Assembly (NCBI RefSeq): GCF_000426445.1
Contig: NZ_KE384526.1
Coordinates: 310,001 to 374,000, forward strand
From: Brevibacterium album DSM 18261
GTDB lineage: Bacteria > Actinomycetota > Actinomycetes > Actinomycetales > Brevibacteriaceae
Direction of reading: 5' to 3'
Length of the DNA stretch: 64,000 nt
This document shows, one piece after another, positions 7,801 through 18,200 of this stretch. Each line of letters starts with the position of its first letter. The first letter of the stretch is position 1. The translations under genes were made by a program, and so were the position numbers. The notes below the pieces were generated by a model, which did no database searches, had not been told where the DNA came from, and saw only the letters and a list, made by a program, of their open reading frames with translations.

Positions 7801-8902
7801 CCTCGGCCAGGATGGGGTCGGCATCGAAGTCGACCTCGATGTTGTCGATCGCTTCCTGAAGCTCGGCCAGGCGCGAGTCCCGGGCCGAGACCCACGCTCC
7901 ACCAGAGAAGCGGTGTAGCTCATTTCCGCCACCGCTGGTGTTGAACCACAGGTCGCCCTCCTTCGGGGGTGGCGTGGTCGTCTCATCGGGGGCTGTCGGC
8001 TGCCAGTACGTGGTGGTGCCGGTGCCGTCGGTGACAATCCGCTCCACGTCCCGGCGCAGCTCGTCTTGCGCCTCCTGGATCGCATCCACGCGCGAGTCGG
8101 CGGCGGATACCCATTCCCCGGCCTCGCCGGACCAGACGTGCGGGAGGTTGCCCTGGCCGAACCAGATGTCGCCGTCCTTGAAGCCGCGCACGATGGGGTT
8201 GCCCTCGTCGTCGAGGACGGGGTTGCCGTCCTCGTCCAGCACCGGCCGCGGGGTGGGCTCTTCGTCTCCGTAGTAGACGCTGTTCTTTCCGTCGGCGGAC
8301 TCCATCGCTTCGTCGGCGCGCAGGGCGAGATCGAACAGCTCGGAGTCGAGATTGACCCCGCTCACCTCGATGTCGACGCGCTGCGAGGGGATGCCGTAGC
8401 GGCCGGCCTTCGACCGGGCCATGAGCACGCACCAGTACGTGCCGGACTCGACCAGCGGTCCGATCGTCGTGTCCCCACCCTCGGGGACGACAGAGAAAGA
8501 CCCCGCGAAACTGCTCACGGGGTCCGGGACGAAGTTCTCATCGAGGCTGAGGTGGATCTCTACTCGATCCGCGTCGGCTGTCGAGCCGATGTCGGGGTCG
8601 GAGACTGCGGCGGGGTCGTCCGGGGATCCCCACCCGCCGTCCCATCGGACGCGGACGAAGCCGGCATCCGAGGTCACGACCGGCACCGAGGGCTGAGGCG
8701 GGGGTGGGCCTTCGATGTATTCGATGTCCAGCGCGCCGTTGCCGTCCGGGCCGATCCGCCCGATGATGTGCCCGTCACCGTCGCCCCACTCGAGAACCCC
8801 TCCGTCCATGCGGCTCGATCCCAGCTGCGGCGTGGTCGCGTGCCCGAGGGCCAGCTGCTCGATGCGGTAGACCTCTTCAGCGAGCCTGCGAGAGCTGCTC
8901 AC
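4868..8902 (-). CDS. Tail fibre / receptor-binding protein with C-terminal S74 chaperone domain
   Basis: The 1344-residue protein is modular. The N-terminal third carries repeated GDxWF and WSGG/FSGG-type modules (around GDIWFGQGNLPHVWSG and GDLWFNTSGG). A middle part has many short helical repeats of the form AAGSITAESGIIESL and GAITTEKIATGAIT. A carbohydrate-binding-like beta domain and a long beta-rich shaft follow. The C-terminal 130 residues match a peptidase S74/endosialidase-type intramolecular chaperone: STSARRYKDDERVI, then HIGAVSEDF and YDRIGMALVPIVRDQ, ending in a coiled coil. This domain trimerises fibres and usually cuts itself off at the serine of the S-x-x-x-K-like start. The start is GTG at 8902, five bases after AGGAGG; an ATG four bases upstream is out of frame. 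Confidence 0.85.
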   Translation of the reverse strand: MSSSRRLAEEVYRIEQLALGHATTPQLGSSRMDGGVLEWGDGDGHIIGRIGPDGNGALDIEYIEGPPPPQPSVPVVTSDAGFVRVRWDGGWGSPDDPAAVSDPDIGSTADADRVEIHLSLDENFVPDPVSSFAGSFSVVPEGGDTTIGPLVESGTYWCVLMARSKAGRYGIPSQRVDIEVSGVNLDSELFDLALRADEAMESADGKNSVYYGDEEPTPRPVLDEDGNPVLDDEGNPIVRGFKDGDIWFGQGNLPHVWSGEAGEWVSAADSRVDAIQEAQDELRRDVERIVTDGTGTTTYWQPTAPDETTTPPPKEGDLWFNTSGGGNELHRFSGGAWVSARDSRLAELQEAIDNIEVDFDADPILAEARDEAKRLADQARDEALAADTRVHMLTASDILELNAALDAITDRKPGDLAVWDSRQIGEDLGTWQYRWTGTEWLLQADQTGTLALGMASRAHVTASGKNRITRSRSNPPTSYTGRTDDLWWVVSSLGSGGQVLSQWRWNGNVWVSETISSAVLAYVDAAKITVGILDADRIGAESIIARHIAAGAIGATAIAAEAIEGRHVKAGSLLADAVLVPGSVGGTLIADGAVTTNHIAAGSITAESGIIESLSAGTITSGILDTARLAAGSITGDKLLIGGERNLLPNGDLTSGSAAGWPRDPAFNATAGPGGGPCVTYPASTNTVPFAPMGQWPVAAGDEVVFEAWVKADTPGSKIFFEVRDQNGAHLRPAGALSWRPEESNAAAGAYPAQDFEVPTEWTLIRSRLVVTSATARAMSLGSTYFNHANGSNRNAAVSIAGLKLYKRAGATLIAGGAITTEKIATGAITAESGIIGSLDAGVITTGELRGELIRAGSIAGQALAADAIDGKVITGATIRTAAAGARVEMNNLGLTQYNAFGQPIVQMTDGALSVVGTLRSSIGSGPHVRIDSRLWTGSISVPTPGEDVDPTSASGGEGATGGTRPSIDAAGVRIGESDTPARSGDIVYARTSDGSSIGMVGPDAGSGLAQVRAWASGDAGIASQDPSGRSVASIYTKSSGGAYVQGVGAESIVGVNPDGAVFMRSGSDGFIGARGKTAWMNNDLGAQFAVRPNGTADMLAGDSILRLLGDGDIHLLGRKTLWAHADEVNLQGFRGLHVQSGGPGRGGNLVVRSYGSIDFESARPGDNTYAARMDLTWDSRSGFIRSMDIHGRTYGSSANVHITSNGVLGRSTSARRYKDDERVIPPSDYADKLLSIPFKSWVDKAEQAAHQELMRFRKDSPMCPAPESLMEAPEELTRHIGAVSEDFLDAGLDEFVEIDQYGQTQGLHYDRIGMALVPIVRDQRDQITELQRELTDLKELINA

Positions 8903-8924
8903 TCATGCCTCCTTCGCGGAGACG

Positions 8925-10250
8925 TCAGATGTCTCCGAGTGGTTTGATTCGCACGGATGCAACCCCTTCCGCGGGGTTGATTTCGATCTGGGTGATGAGC
9001 ACCCACGCCTCGGTCTCCAGACCGCGGCGGTCGAGCGTGGAGTAAAGGACCTCGTCCCCTACGTCGAAGGCCCCAATGGGTGCGAGCGAGTCGTTGATGA
9101 CGGTGAGCTCGTCGTATTCCCACCACTCCCGCCGGGTGCGTACGAGCGCCTCGGCCGTGGCGGAAACTCGCTGGTGCGAGCGCAGTCGCTTGTCGACGTG
9201 GGTTGTCACCCTCTGGAGGCCGTGACGACCCCCGGCCGGGTATCCCCACTGCGAGCGGAGCATCTTGCTGCCCTCGCCGGCGCCGTAGACCTGGACGGTC
9301 GTCGCCTCGAGCTCGGTGCCGCGGGTGAGCTTGGGCCGGACCATGACGTTCTCGCCGTCGACGAACGTCGCTCGGTGGTTACGTCGGCGCGAGCCGGCGA
9401 ACACCTCGATGCGGTGCGAGGCCTGGTGCCCGCTCATCGTGTGGACCACGCGTGCGTTCGCATCGCAGTCCTGGAGCAACGACTGGAACTCTCCGAGCAG
9501 GCTGTGCGTCGACCAGTGCTCGAGCTTGTACGCGGCATCATCGAGCGCCTTCTCGCGGTCTTTGATCGCGCGATCGCGCTCATCCTTCTTCCGCTTGTAC
9601 TCGCGGTCCGCCTCCTGCGCGGCATCGCGCCGCTTGCGCCATGCCTCGAGGTCTTTGTTGTACCGGTCCATCGCCTTCGTGTACGAGGAGCCGAGTCCGG
9701 ATCCCGTGGGGCGCTTGGGCTTGGTCGGCTGCTTCTCGGTGAACGCCGGCGGCTTGCGCGGCATCGCTGGAATCGGGTCCAGCCGGCCCGGGTCGGGGTT
9801 GCCCAGCCGCGGGAGCGTGCCGTGGAACTGGAGCGCGAAACCGAGGTCCGAGCCGCCCCACGTGGCGGCGTTGTAGACCACCTGGCGGAAGGCATCCTGC
9901 GCCGGAACATCCCGGCGCTTGAAGACCCCGCGATACGGGAGAACTCCGAGGTAGCCCAGAAACCCGACGCAGTCGATCTCGGCCTTCGAGTCGGAATCGG
10001 AGACCTCGGCGATGATGTACGCGTCGAACAGCACGCCGTCGACGAACGCGTAGATCGCCGTCCGCCAGGGCTGGATGACCTGGGCGCCCGTGTGGGCGCG
10101 CTCGCGTAGCACCTCCGGCGGGAGCGTGCCGGTGAGCCGTCCGACGCCGAGCTCGCGAGCGATCGTCACGTCCGACAGGTGCAGGTCGGGGTGCAGGAGC
10201 TCTTGCGTGCCATCGCCGTTGAGACCGTAGGCGGCGTACTGAACGTCCAT
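8925..10250 (-). CDS. Minor tail protein (tail hub / Gp37-like)
   Basis: The 441-residue product begins MDVQYAAYGLNGDG and has the beta-rich N-terminal layout of phage baseplate hub proteins: LHLSDVTIARELGVGRLTGT, then an AYIIAEVSDSDSKAEIDCVG segment. A highly charged helical insertion lies at about 190-255 (YKRKKDERDRAIKDREKALD), and a second beta domain follows. The arrangement resembles the ReqiPepy6 Gp37-like minor tail family of actinophages; that name is by pattern and position. The ATG has an AGGGGGG site. It lies between the upstream tail protein and the fibre gene. Confidence 0.7.
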   Translation of the reverse strand: MDVQYAAYGLNGDGTQELLHPDLHLSDVTIARELGVGRLTGTLPPEVLRERAHTGAQVIQPWRTAIYAFVDGVLFDAYIIAEVSDSDSKAEIDCVGFLGYLGVLPYRGVFKRRDVPAQDAFRQVVYNAATWGGSDLGFALQFHGTLPRLGNPDPGRLDPIPAMPRKPPAFTEKQPTKPKRPTGSGLGSSYTKAMDRYNKDLEAWRKRRDAAQEADREYKRKKDERDRAIKDREKALDDAAYKLEHWSTHSLLGEFQSLLQDCDANARVVHTMSGHQASHRIEVFAGSRRRNHRATFVDGENVMVRPKLTRGTELEATTVQVYGAGEGSKMLRSQWGYPAGGRHGLQRVTTHVDKRLRSHQRVSATAEALVRTRREWWEYDELTVINDSLAPIGAFDVGDEVLYSTLDRRGLETEAWVLITQIEINPAEGVASVRIKPLGDI

Positions 10251-10259
10251 CCGCCCCCC

Positions 10260-11300
10260 TTAGTTCGCGTCGTGCCAGGTGCCGTCAGGCGCCTCGATGA
10301 ACGTGATGCGGGTCGTCAATCCCGACAGGGAGTCGCAGCTGACCGCGCGCGATGCCGCGTTCGTGGAGTCGGAGATCGCGGCCTTGTAGACGAAGGTGGT
10401 GTCCTTGCCCTTGAGCTTCGAGGGCACCGTCCGAGTGTCCGCGAGCAGCCAGTTGTTTCGGTACACCGCGGAGTTCTCGGCGACGTCCCACGAGAAATGC
10501 TGGGTCGCGAACTCCCACTGCTGCTTATTCGGCCACGTATGCGGCCGATACTCGTCGCCGTACTCGATCCAGAAGTTTCCCCACGACGACTGATTTCCGT
10601 CCATCCGAACGGACAGCCATCCGGATTCGATAATCATCATCGTCGCCCACGTTGGAATGCGGGTGGTGAACTCGTTCGCGTATCCCGCGCCCCCGGGGAA
10701 GTACTCCCCGCCGGTAGCGCGCCGACCGGTGAGGAAGTTCTGATTGGAGTCGTCCGCAGCAACGCGCGGGCGCGCGTGCACGACCTCTTCCCGGCGGGGA
10801 TTGAGCAGTTCGCGAGCATCGGTAATCATCGCGTTCGTGACGACCGAGGTGTTCGCGGGCATTCGGATCGTCGCCAGCAGCACGTACGGGTGCCGGAATC
10901 CGGAGCTGAACGCCGGCAGGGTCGCCGAGGCGAAGACGTATGGACCCTTCTCCCGGTCCGGGGGGTAAGCGCCCATGTACTGCGGGTCGCGGACCTCGAT
11001 GCCGACAATGCGGGTGACCGTCGATGAGCTGTTGTTCGCCGGCACGGGGACGGTAATCATCGCACCGTTGCGGACGGTGTAGGACTGCTGCGAGGCGCCC
11101 TGGTACGTCGACTCCATTGCGGCACCGCCGGCGGAGATGCGCACCGAGCCGGAAGGGGTGGGGGTTGCGGATACGAGCAGGCTGGACGGGGTACTCACCC
11201 CAGTCCGGCCCTGAGTGGCGCTCCACGCCTGCTGGCGAGCCGCCTCGGCCGAGTGCTCCGCTGCACCGCCGATGAACCACGGCACGGGATCTAGAGCCAT
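10260..11300 (-). CDS. Minor tail protein
   Basis: A 346-residue protein starting MALDPVPWFIGG. The first 170 residues contain a beta-rich segment (SSTVTRIVGIEVRDPQY, then PYVFASATLP) seen in minor tail or baseplate proteins. The C-terminal 150 residues form a Trp/Tyr-rich beta domain that could bind carbohydrate. The ATG at 11300 is preceded by AGGAGA at five bases. It follows a hairpin separating it from the distal tail gene. Exact role unknown; position suggests the tail tip. Confidence 0.65.
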   Translation of the reverse strand: MALDPVPWFIGGAAEHSAEAARQQAWSATQGRTGVSTPSSLLVSATPTPSGSVRISAGGAAMESTYQGASQQSYTVRNGAMITVPVPANNSSSTVTRIVGIEVRDPQYMGAYPPDREKGPYVFASATLPAFSSGFRHPYVLLATIRMPANTSVVTNAMITDARELLNPRREEVVHARPRVAADDSNQNFLTGRRATGGEYFPGGAGYANEFTTRIPTWATMMIIESGWLSVRMDGNQSSWGNFWIEYGDEYRPHTWPNKQQWEFATQHFSWDVAENSAVYRNNWLLADTRTVPSKLKGKDTTFVYKAAISDSTNAASRAVSCDSLSGLTTRITFIEAPDGTWHDAN

Positions 11301-11322
11301 GCATTCTCCTGTGAATGACAAC

Positions 11323-11350
11323 GGGGCCTGGCCCCGAAAGGCCAGACCCC
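11323..11350 (-). terminator. Stem-loop between distal tail and minor tail genes
   Basis: GGGGTCTGGCC pairs with GGCCAGGCCCC (11 bp with one G-T wobble), followed on the minus strand by GTTGTC. It may be a leaky terminator. It is followed directly by a CATTCACAGGAG ribosome-site leader that recurs before the HNH gene. Confidence 0.55.
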
Positions 11351-11367
11351 TGTATGCGAGTGAAATG

Positions 11368-12243
11368 TCAGAGCGAGTAGTGCGCCGGCCTCCACCAGAA
11401 GCGGGCCGTCGCCGTGCCGGACTCGTCGACGCCGCCGAAGCTGATCTCCGTCGGGCCGCTGGCCGGCAGGCGGACGCTCTTCAGGCGGGTGCGCCGGGTC
11501 ATCGTCGACAGGTGAGAGGTGCCGTTGACGTTCGCAACCCCTCTGCGGGAATCGACCTGGAGGCGCCGGCCGCGAGCGAGCGTGAAGTCGAACTCGTACC
11601 GGTTCCCTGCGATCGAGAAGTACGGCCTGCTGAGCGGCTCCATGTTCGCCTGGATGTCGACCCAGAACGGCGTGGGCGCTGTGCCGCCGATTTCGTCGAT
11701 CATGCCCTGGCGGAGGGACGCCCCGCCCGTGGAGAGCGGCTCGGTCAGCGGCTCGGTGAGGCCGCGCATGAGCGGGGGCACGATCGTGAGATCGCGCGAC
11801 TGCCACGCGGCGTCGTAGATGATCGGATCCATGAGCTTGAAGTCGCAGTCGATGATCGCGTAGCCCTCGAGGGCTGTCCTCATCGGGTTGCAGGCGAACC
11901 GCCTGGGCCGGCCGTAAACGGCACGCTCGCGGCCGGCCGTGTGCACGCGGAGTTCGGCGAGAGCTCCGCCCTTCTTCGTCACCGCGGGGTTGCGCCACGC
12001 GCGCTTCACGCGCCCGACGCGGTCCAGCACCTCCGCGGGAGTCTTGCCCTCGACGACGATCTCGAACGCCCAGGTCGGACCTCGGTGGAAGTCCACGCCG
12101 GCGTAGGTGTCGTCGAACACCGGGTTGTCGATGTCCTCGGACTCAACCGTCTCGGCCCCTAGGTCCATGTCGCGGATCCAGATGGGCGTGAAGTCGTTGA
12201 TCTCGAGATCGCCAAGGGCGATGCCGCCGTCAGATAGGGCCAC
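11368..12243 (-). CDS. Distal tail protein (Dit-like)
   Basis: The 291-residue protein lies directly after the tape measure, where siphoviruses encode the distal tail protein that joins the tube to the tip. Its features fit: a beta-rich N-terminus (ALGDLEINDFTPIWI), GPTWAFEIVVEGKTPAEVLD, an early YGRPRRF motif, and a C-terminal galectin-like segment ending in ARFWWRPAHYSL. GTG at 12243 is chosen because a GAGGAGG site lies eight bases upstream; GTG at 12252 abuts that site. The gene starts inside the tape-measure stop region. Confidence 0.75.
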   Translation of the reverse strand: MALSDGGIALGDLEINDFTPIWIRDMDLGAETVESEDIDNPVFDDTYAGVDFHRGPTWAFEIVVEGKTPAEVLDRVGRVKRAWRNPAVTKKGGALAELRVHTAGRERAVYGRPRRFACNPMRTALEGYAIIDCDFKLMDPIIYDAAWQSRDLTIVPPLMRGLTEPLTEPLSTGGASLRQGMIDEIGGTAPTPFWVDIQANMEPLSRPYFSIAGNRYEFDFTLARGRRLQVDSRRGVANVNGTSHLSTMTRRTRLKSVRLPASGPTEISFGGVDESGTATARFWWRPAHYSL

Positions 12244-15200
12244 CAGCGGCACCTCCTCGTCGCATGTGCTTCAGATGGAACGTGAGGTCTTCTGCGACCT
12301 CGTCGGCTGCGTTGCGCTCGACCGTCGGCAGGGTGATGTTGTAGACATCCCCCTCGCGCGTCTCGGTCGCCTGCGTGCCGGGGCGGACGTAGCGCCCGCC
12401 GAACCGCGTAGCGACCTGGTCGAGGATGTCCTCGGACCTCGAGCGCTTCGACTCGGAGAGCGGGATGTACGCCTCTCCCCCGGTCTCGGGTTCCGCCCAC
12501 AGGCGCATCGCGCCGGCGTGGGCGATCTGAGCCGTGTGGTTTTCGGCCATAAACCGGATGCGGTTGTCGATCACGCGACCGAGATTGATCCCGCCGTTGG
12601 CGAATGTCTGCACGCCGCCTTCGATGAGACCGCCGTCGGCCATCGCCGTGCTGCCCCGGCGGTTCACCGTGACGGTGACCGTCTTCGACCGCACAGACGC
12701 GATCGCAGCCCGGAGCGCCTGGACAGCCCCGAGGCCAGATACGTTCGCGCGGACGTTGGCCGTCTTGTCCGGCACTGCTCGGATCGCCGTTGTCGCGGCA
12801 CGGGCGCCGGAGATTGCTGGCGCCGGGTTCGCGGAGATCGTCGCCTGGTACCGAGCTCGAGCGGCCGCAGTGAGCGCTGTGCGCGCTGCCATAGCCCCGG
12901 CAATCGCCGGACCGGGGTTAGCCGTGAGCGTCGCCTGGTAGGAGCTTCGCGACGCCGCGGTGAGCGCAGCTCGAGCAGCTGCAGCAGCAGCCATCGCGGG
13001 TCCGGCGTTCGCGGTGATGACCGCGTTCGCCCTCATGCCGTTCAGCGCGCCCAGCTGCCCGATGACCACGCTGATTACCGGCGACGCTGCGTCGATGGCC
13101 GTCAGGGTCACGGGGGCCTGAGCCATTCGCACTGCCTGGAGGAGGCTCATCACGGCGTTGATCTGGAACGTGGCGTTGTCCATCACGTCCATCTCGCCGA
13201 CGAAGCTCTGCCCGTCGAACTCACCCGCCGAGGACTGCGCTGCCTCGATCTCCGGGGACGCCTGGTTGTCGGCCATCAGGTGAGCCATCGCCACCGCGCC
13301 GTTCACCGGCCCGAGGGCGGACATTGCGGCTGCGGCCGTGGGCGTGACCTGGTCGATGGCCCCCAGGGTCACCGAGTGCGCCCAGCCCACGAAGGGCGCG
13401 AGCGCGTCGTTGATGTGCCCCGCCTTCGGCGAGGCCTGATCGTTGAGGTCGACGGTCGGGAACGGGTTGAGGCTGCCGATACCCTCGAGCAGCCCGCCGA
13501 TGCCGGGCAGGAGGGGCGAGGCCTCGTCGTTGAGCCCGATAGTGGGCAGAGCGTTGAACGTGTTGACTTCGTCCAGGCCCTCCGTGATGGACCGGGTCTT
13601 GTCCTCAGCATCGCCCGCGTCAAGGTCAACCTCTGGCGTGGCCTTCGTTCCGTCGAGGTCGGCCAGCTTGTCGGCCGCGTCGTGAAGACCCTCTTCGTTC
13701 AGGATCTCGATCGCCGCCTCGTAGTCGCCCAGCACCGTGGCCGACATGAGCTTGTCGGCCACGTCATCGGCAATGCCAGAGGCGTTGTCGATTGCAGTCA
13801 GAACCACCTCGTACGCCTCATTGTTGAGCCCGGCGTCAAGAGCAGACCTAACGGCCTCGATCACCGACGACGCATCGTCGCGGGCGACGATCTCGACCAG
13901 CTTCTCGGTCTCCATCTCGTTGAGCTTGCCGGTGGCTGAGTCCAGGATCGGCGAGAGCGCGTCCTCGCCGCCGATCTTCGTCAAGTACATCGGCGACGTG
14001 AGGGCGAAGAGCATATCCTTGGCGTGCGCAACGTCAGACTGAAGCGGATCGAGTCCCGTGGCCTCGATCGCAATCTCGTTCGTCCGGCCCGTGAGGATCT
14101 CCAGGCTGCGCGCGATGGACGCGATGTCCTCGTCAAGATTGTTCTCGTCGAGGACAAGCTCGATGGCATCGGGGTTGATGTTGAGGCTGTCGAGGATGTT
14201 TGCGGCCGATTCCTCGGTCATCCCCTCAATCTGCATCAGCTGCGACATCATGTCTTCACGGATGCCGGTCATTGTGGCGCGTGCAGCCTCGATGCCCTTT
14301 GCTCCCCCGCCGACGCTGTTGAACGCCTCGGCGACCCGCTGGAACGCGGGCTCCACCTGCTGCCGCAGGATCGAGTAGAGGTCGCGCTGCGACTGCTTCG
14401 TCATGTCGAACGTCGCGTTCGCATCCTTGAAGTGGGAGACGATGTCGCTGATTCCCCCGGCGTGGATCTTGCTCCACTCGCTCATGACGGACTTGCTCTG
14501 AGCGAGGGACGCCTGGTAGTTATACGAGGCGTCCTGGAGCGCGATCTGCGACCCGGTCATGGTGTCCAGGACGGAGAGCATCTGCTGGCCGGTAATGGTC
14601 CCGGCGCGGACCGAATCGCCCCAGCCCTGCCACATCTGAGTAAGAGCGGAGACTCGCTCGGTGGAGACGCCCGTGGCGTCGGCCATGTCGAGGAGGTTCT
14701 GTCGGGCTGTATCCGACTCCTTCTCGACCTTCTTGAGCTCACCCTCGAGCGCGCTCGCAGCTGCATTCGTCCCGTCGAAGAACGCCTTGACTGGGTTCTT
14801 GCTGGCGTCCCACGCGTCCAGGCTGGAGCGAACGGAATCAATCGCATCCTTATTGCCAGCAAAGGCCTCGGTCATGGTCTGGCTCGAGACGCCGATCTGG
14901 CGCCCGACGTCGTAGAACGTCTCGCCGGCCGTCCAGAAGCTCATTCCCATGCTGGTTGTCTTCTCGCCAGCGCGCTCTGCGGCAAGCGCGAAAGTATCGG
15001 CGCTTGCCGTTCCGTCCGTACGGAGGGTGGACTGGAACGCCTTTACGCGCTGGTTCGCCTCAGAGCTCTGCTGAGCCAGCACTCCGATGCCGACGGCGGC
15101 ACCAGTGAGGGCAAGCCCCCACGGCCCGCCCATCGCGCCCATCAGGCCGGTGGCCGCGGAGCGCAGGCCGGTCGCGGCGGTCGCGCCGATGGCAGCTGCT

Positions 15201-18200
15201 GCCTGGCCGGCGCCGGAGGCGATCGACCTCAGCCCAGCCCCGGCCCTGCGGCCGGCCTCGTGCATCTTGCCGACCTGGGTGTTGAGCGTGCCGAACTGCG
15301 AGGAGCCGGCGATGACGCTCATGCGCTGGTCGAAGTCCTGGAGGCTCTGCAAGAGCCTCTGGATCCCGCCACGACCCCGCTCAGCGTCCCGGGCGATCCC
15401 CGTGCCGAGCTGCGTGAACAGCGGGCCGATGGCGGGGAGGCTCGTGGCGAGGTTGCGCGCCGAGGTGTACATCTGCGCGAAGCTGCGCTGAACCGTGCTC
15501 GACGCCGCATCAGACGAGCGGGCGAACGTCGTCATCGGGGAGGCCGCGGAGCGCACGGCTCCAGCGAGATCGCGTACGCCGCCCTGGGCTCGCTTTGAGC
15601 CCTCGTAGACACCGTAGAGCGCGGTGCCGGTGATGCGGTCGAACGCCGCGAACCGCTGAGCCGTCTTCGAGATCTCCTGGCCCTGCTGCCTCGCCATCGT
15701 GGCGGACGCGGCCATCTCCTCGCGGAAGTACGTGGTCGCACCTCGGAGGAGGGAGATCTGCCGACCCTGAGCAGCTGCAGCTTCCTGCACCTCACGAGCG
15801 GCCCGGCCCCACTGCGTGTACGCCGGGAGCATCCTGCCGACGACTGCGTCGGACGCGGCTCGGATGTGGTTGCGCATCAGGAACAGCCCGCCCGCGGTGA
15901 GCAGCGCGGACTGGATCGGGCCGGGCAGAGCGTTGAAGCCGTCGACGAGGCCGGCAACGGCCGTCGACGCCCCGCGGACTCCACCGCCGACGAGGTCGAC
16001 CAGAGCGCCCATTCCGGCAGTGAGGCGCGGGATCGCGTCGATCAGCGGCCCGGACAGGTCGCCGACGACATCCGAGACGAGTCCCACGACCGAGTTGATC
16101 GTCGGGGCGATGCCCTTGAAGATCGCACCGGCGACCCTGCCGAGGTCGCCGACCAGGCCTGCCGCGGAGTCGAATGCCGGGTTGAGCCGACGCATCGCCT
16201 CCTCGACGTCGTGCAGCGCCGTCAGCATCCCGCCGCGGAACCGCTCGTTGTCGAAGATCGTCGCGAGCGAGTTGAAGATCTCGCCGCCGATGCCGCCGGC
16301 TGCGATCTCGACTTCCTTGATCCACGAGATGTGGTCGCCCAGTGTGGAGAAGAAGTTGCCCATCCCGTCGCCGAGCCTCGAGAGCCCCTGCAGGGCTCCT
16401 TCGAACAGCTCTCCGAGGATGAACTGGCCCTGCGCCGATTCGACGGCGTCGCCCCAGCGGACCATCGCTTCGCCGAATGCGGTGAGGTCCGCAGCCCCCG
16501 CGGCGAGTGCTGCGGTGGAGAAGCCCTCGAGGATGTTCCACGTGCCCTTGGAGACGTTGCCGAGATCCTTAAGCCCCTGGATGGAGTTCTCGATCCACTG
16601 GTCAATCCGGCCGGCTGCGTCGGCTTCTGCTATAAAGCGCTCGAATCCTTCGGCGCCCTCGCGCAGCCACTCCCCCAGCCGGGGGAGGTACTCGGCGCCG
16701 CGAGCGCCGAGCTGCATGATCGCGCGCATCGCAGGGCGAGCTGCGCCGGCGAGTTCGCGCATCATCCCGCTGAGGCCGTCGAACATCCGGTCGTAGTAGC
16801 CGAGGTCGAGTGCGTCCTCGAGTCCGGTGAAGGTCTCGGACCACAGTCGGCCCATGCTGCCGGCGGTCTGGCGGAGGCCTCGCTCGAGCGTGGGGAGCGC
16901 GCGGTTGACGAACCGCGCCATCGACGTTCCCGCCTCGGACCAGAAGTCGTCTTTGATTGCGTCGCTCAGCCGGGTCCAGGAGCCCTCGAGCATCTGCGCG
17001 TTCTTCAGCGCGTTGCCCGACAGGTTGCTGAAGTCTCCCGACGACAGCGCGGAGAAGAACTCCGCCGTCGCGGTTGCTGCGACGACCATCGAGGTGGCGA
17101 TCGCTCCGATGAACGTCGGTGCCATCGCGGCGCCCTGCATAACCTGCACGAGCCCCTTGCCGATGCCGAAGAGCGCTGCCGTGCCGCCGATCGCGGCGTT
17201 GGTCAGGTTGAGAACCGCGGCGGTTATCATGCTGGTGACGAGCGTGAACTTGTCGAAGTTCCGCAGCGTGCCCTCGAGCATCGTGCCCATCTTGGACAGC
17301 GCGTTGACGCCGGCCATCGAGCGCAGGATGCCCTCGGCGATGAGCAGACTCTTGGTGTTGACGCGGACGTGGATGGGGACCGAGCGCGGGCGGGTCAGCC
17401 ACATCATCTGCGCGCGAGCGGCGCCGTCGTCGAGGTCGACGTTGAGCGTGGCCTTCTTGCCGTCGATCGCTTCGCGGGTGCGCTCCGCCTCCCGACGGAT
17501 CCGCTCCTGGTGAGCCTTGAACTCCTGCTCGATGCGCGCGTTGTCGCGCAACGTCGCTTCGATGCGGTTGTGCTCGTTGGTTGCCGGCGAGAGGCCGAGG
17601 CGCTCATTTCGCCCCTGGCGGAGCCTGTGGAGCTCGCTTCGGACCTCAGCTAGCGCCTGGCGCTCTTTCTCCGCGTAGCGAATGCCCTGCTTCGATAGCG
17701 TCTCGCGGAGTTCACCCTCCGCCTTGCGGGCATCGACGAGGTCCTGGACGATGTCGTACTCGCGGCGGGCTGAGCGATTGATCTCCTTCTGCAGGCGCAG
17801 GACTGCCTCGCGACCCTTGGCTCCGGAAGTCTGCTTCGCAATCTCTTTGCGCAGGCCTTCGCGAATCGTCCGCTCGTTCTCGAGCTCGCGCGAGAGGTTC
17901 TTCTGGTGCCCGATCGCCTGGCGGATGTCGCCCTCAAGGGCCTTGCGCACCCTCGCGGAGTCGGAGCGGATCTGGTCGAAATCCTTCTTCGCCTGGCGGT
18001 GGTCGATGCGCACCTTCGTCGGTCGCACCTCGTCCTCGATGCGTTCGAGCTCGCGCCTCATCATCTGCTTGTGCTTCTCGAAGTCCTGGCGGACTCGGCT
18101 GCGATCGAGTTCGGGGCGGACCTTCATCGGGACGCTGTAGTCCCGGTCGCCCATCTGCTTGCGGAGATCTCGCTCCGCCTCGTCCCGGAAGTTCTTGGCC

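Noticed and set aside
12107..13939. Long plus-strand open frame (610 codons) opposite the tape measure
   Set aside because: It mirrors the codon structure of the tape-measure gene in a very GC-rich region; composition is Arg/Gly/Asp-biased with no domain and no ribosome site.
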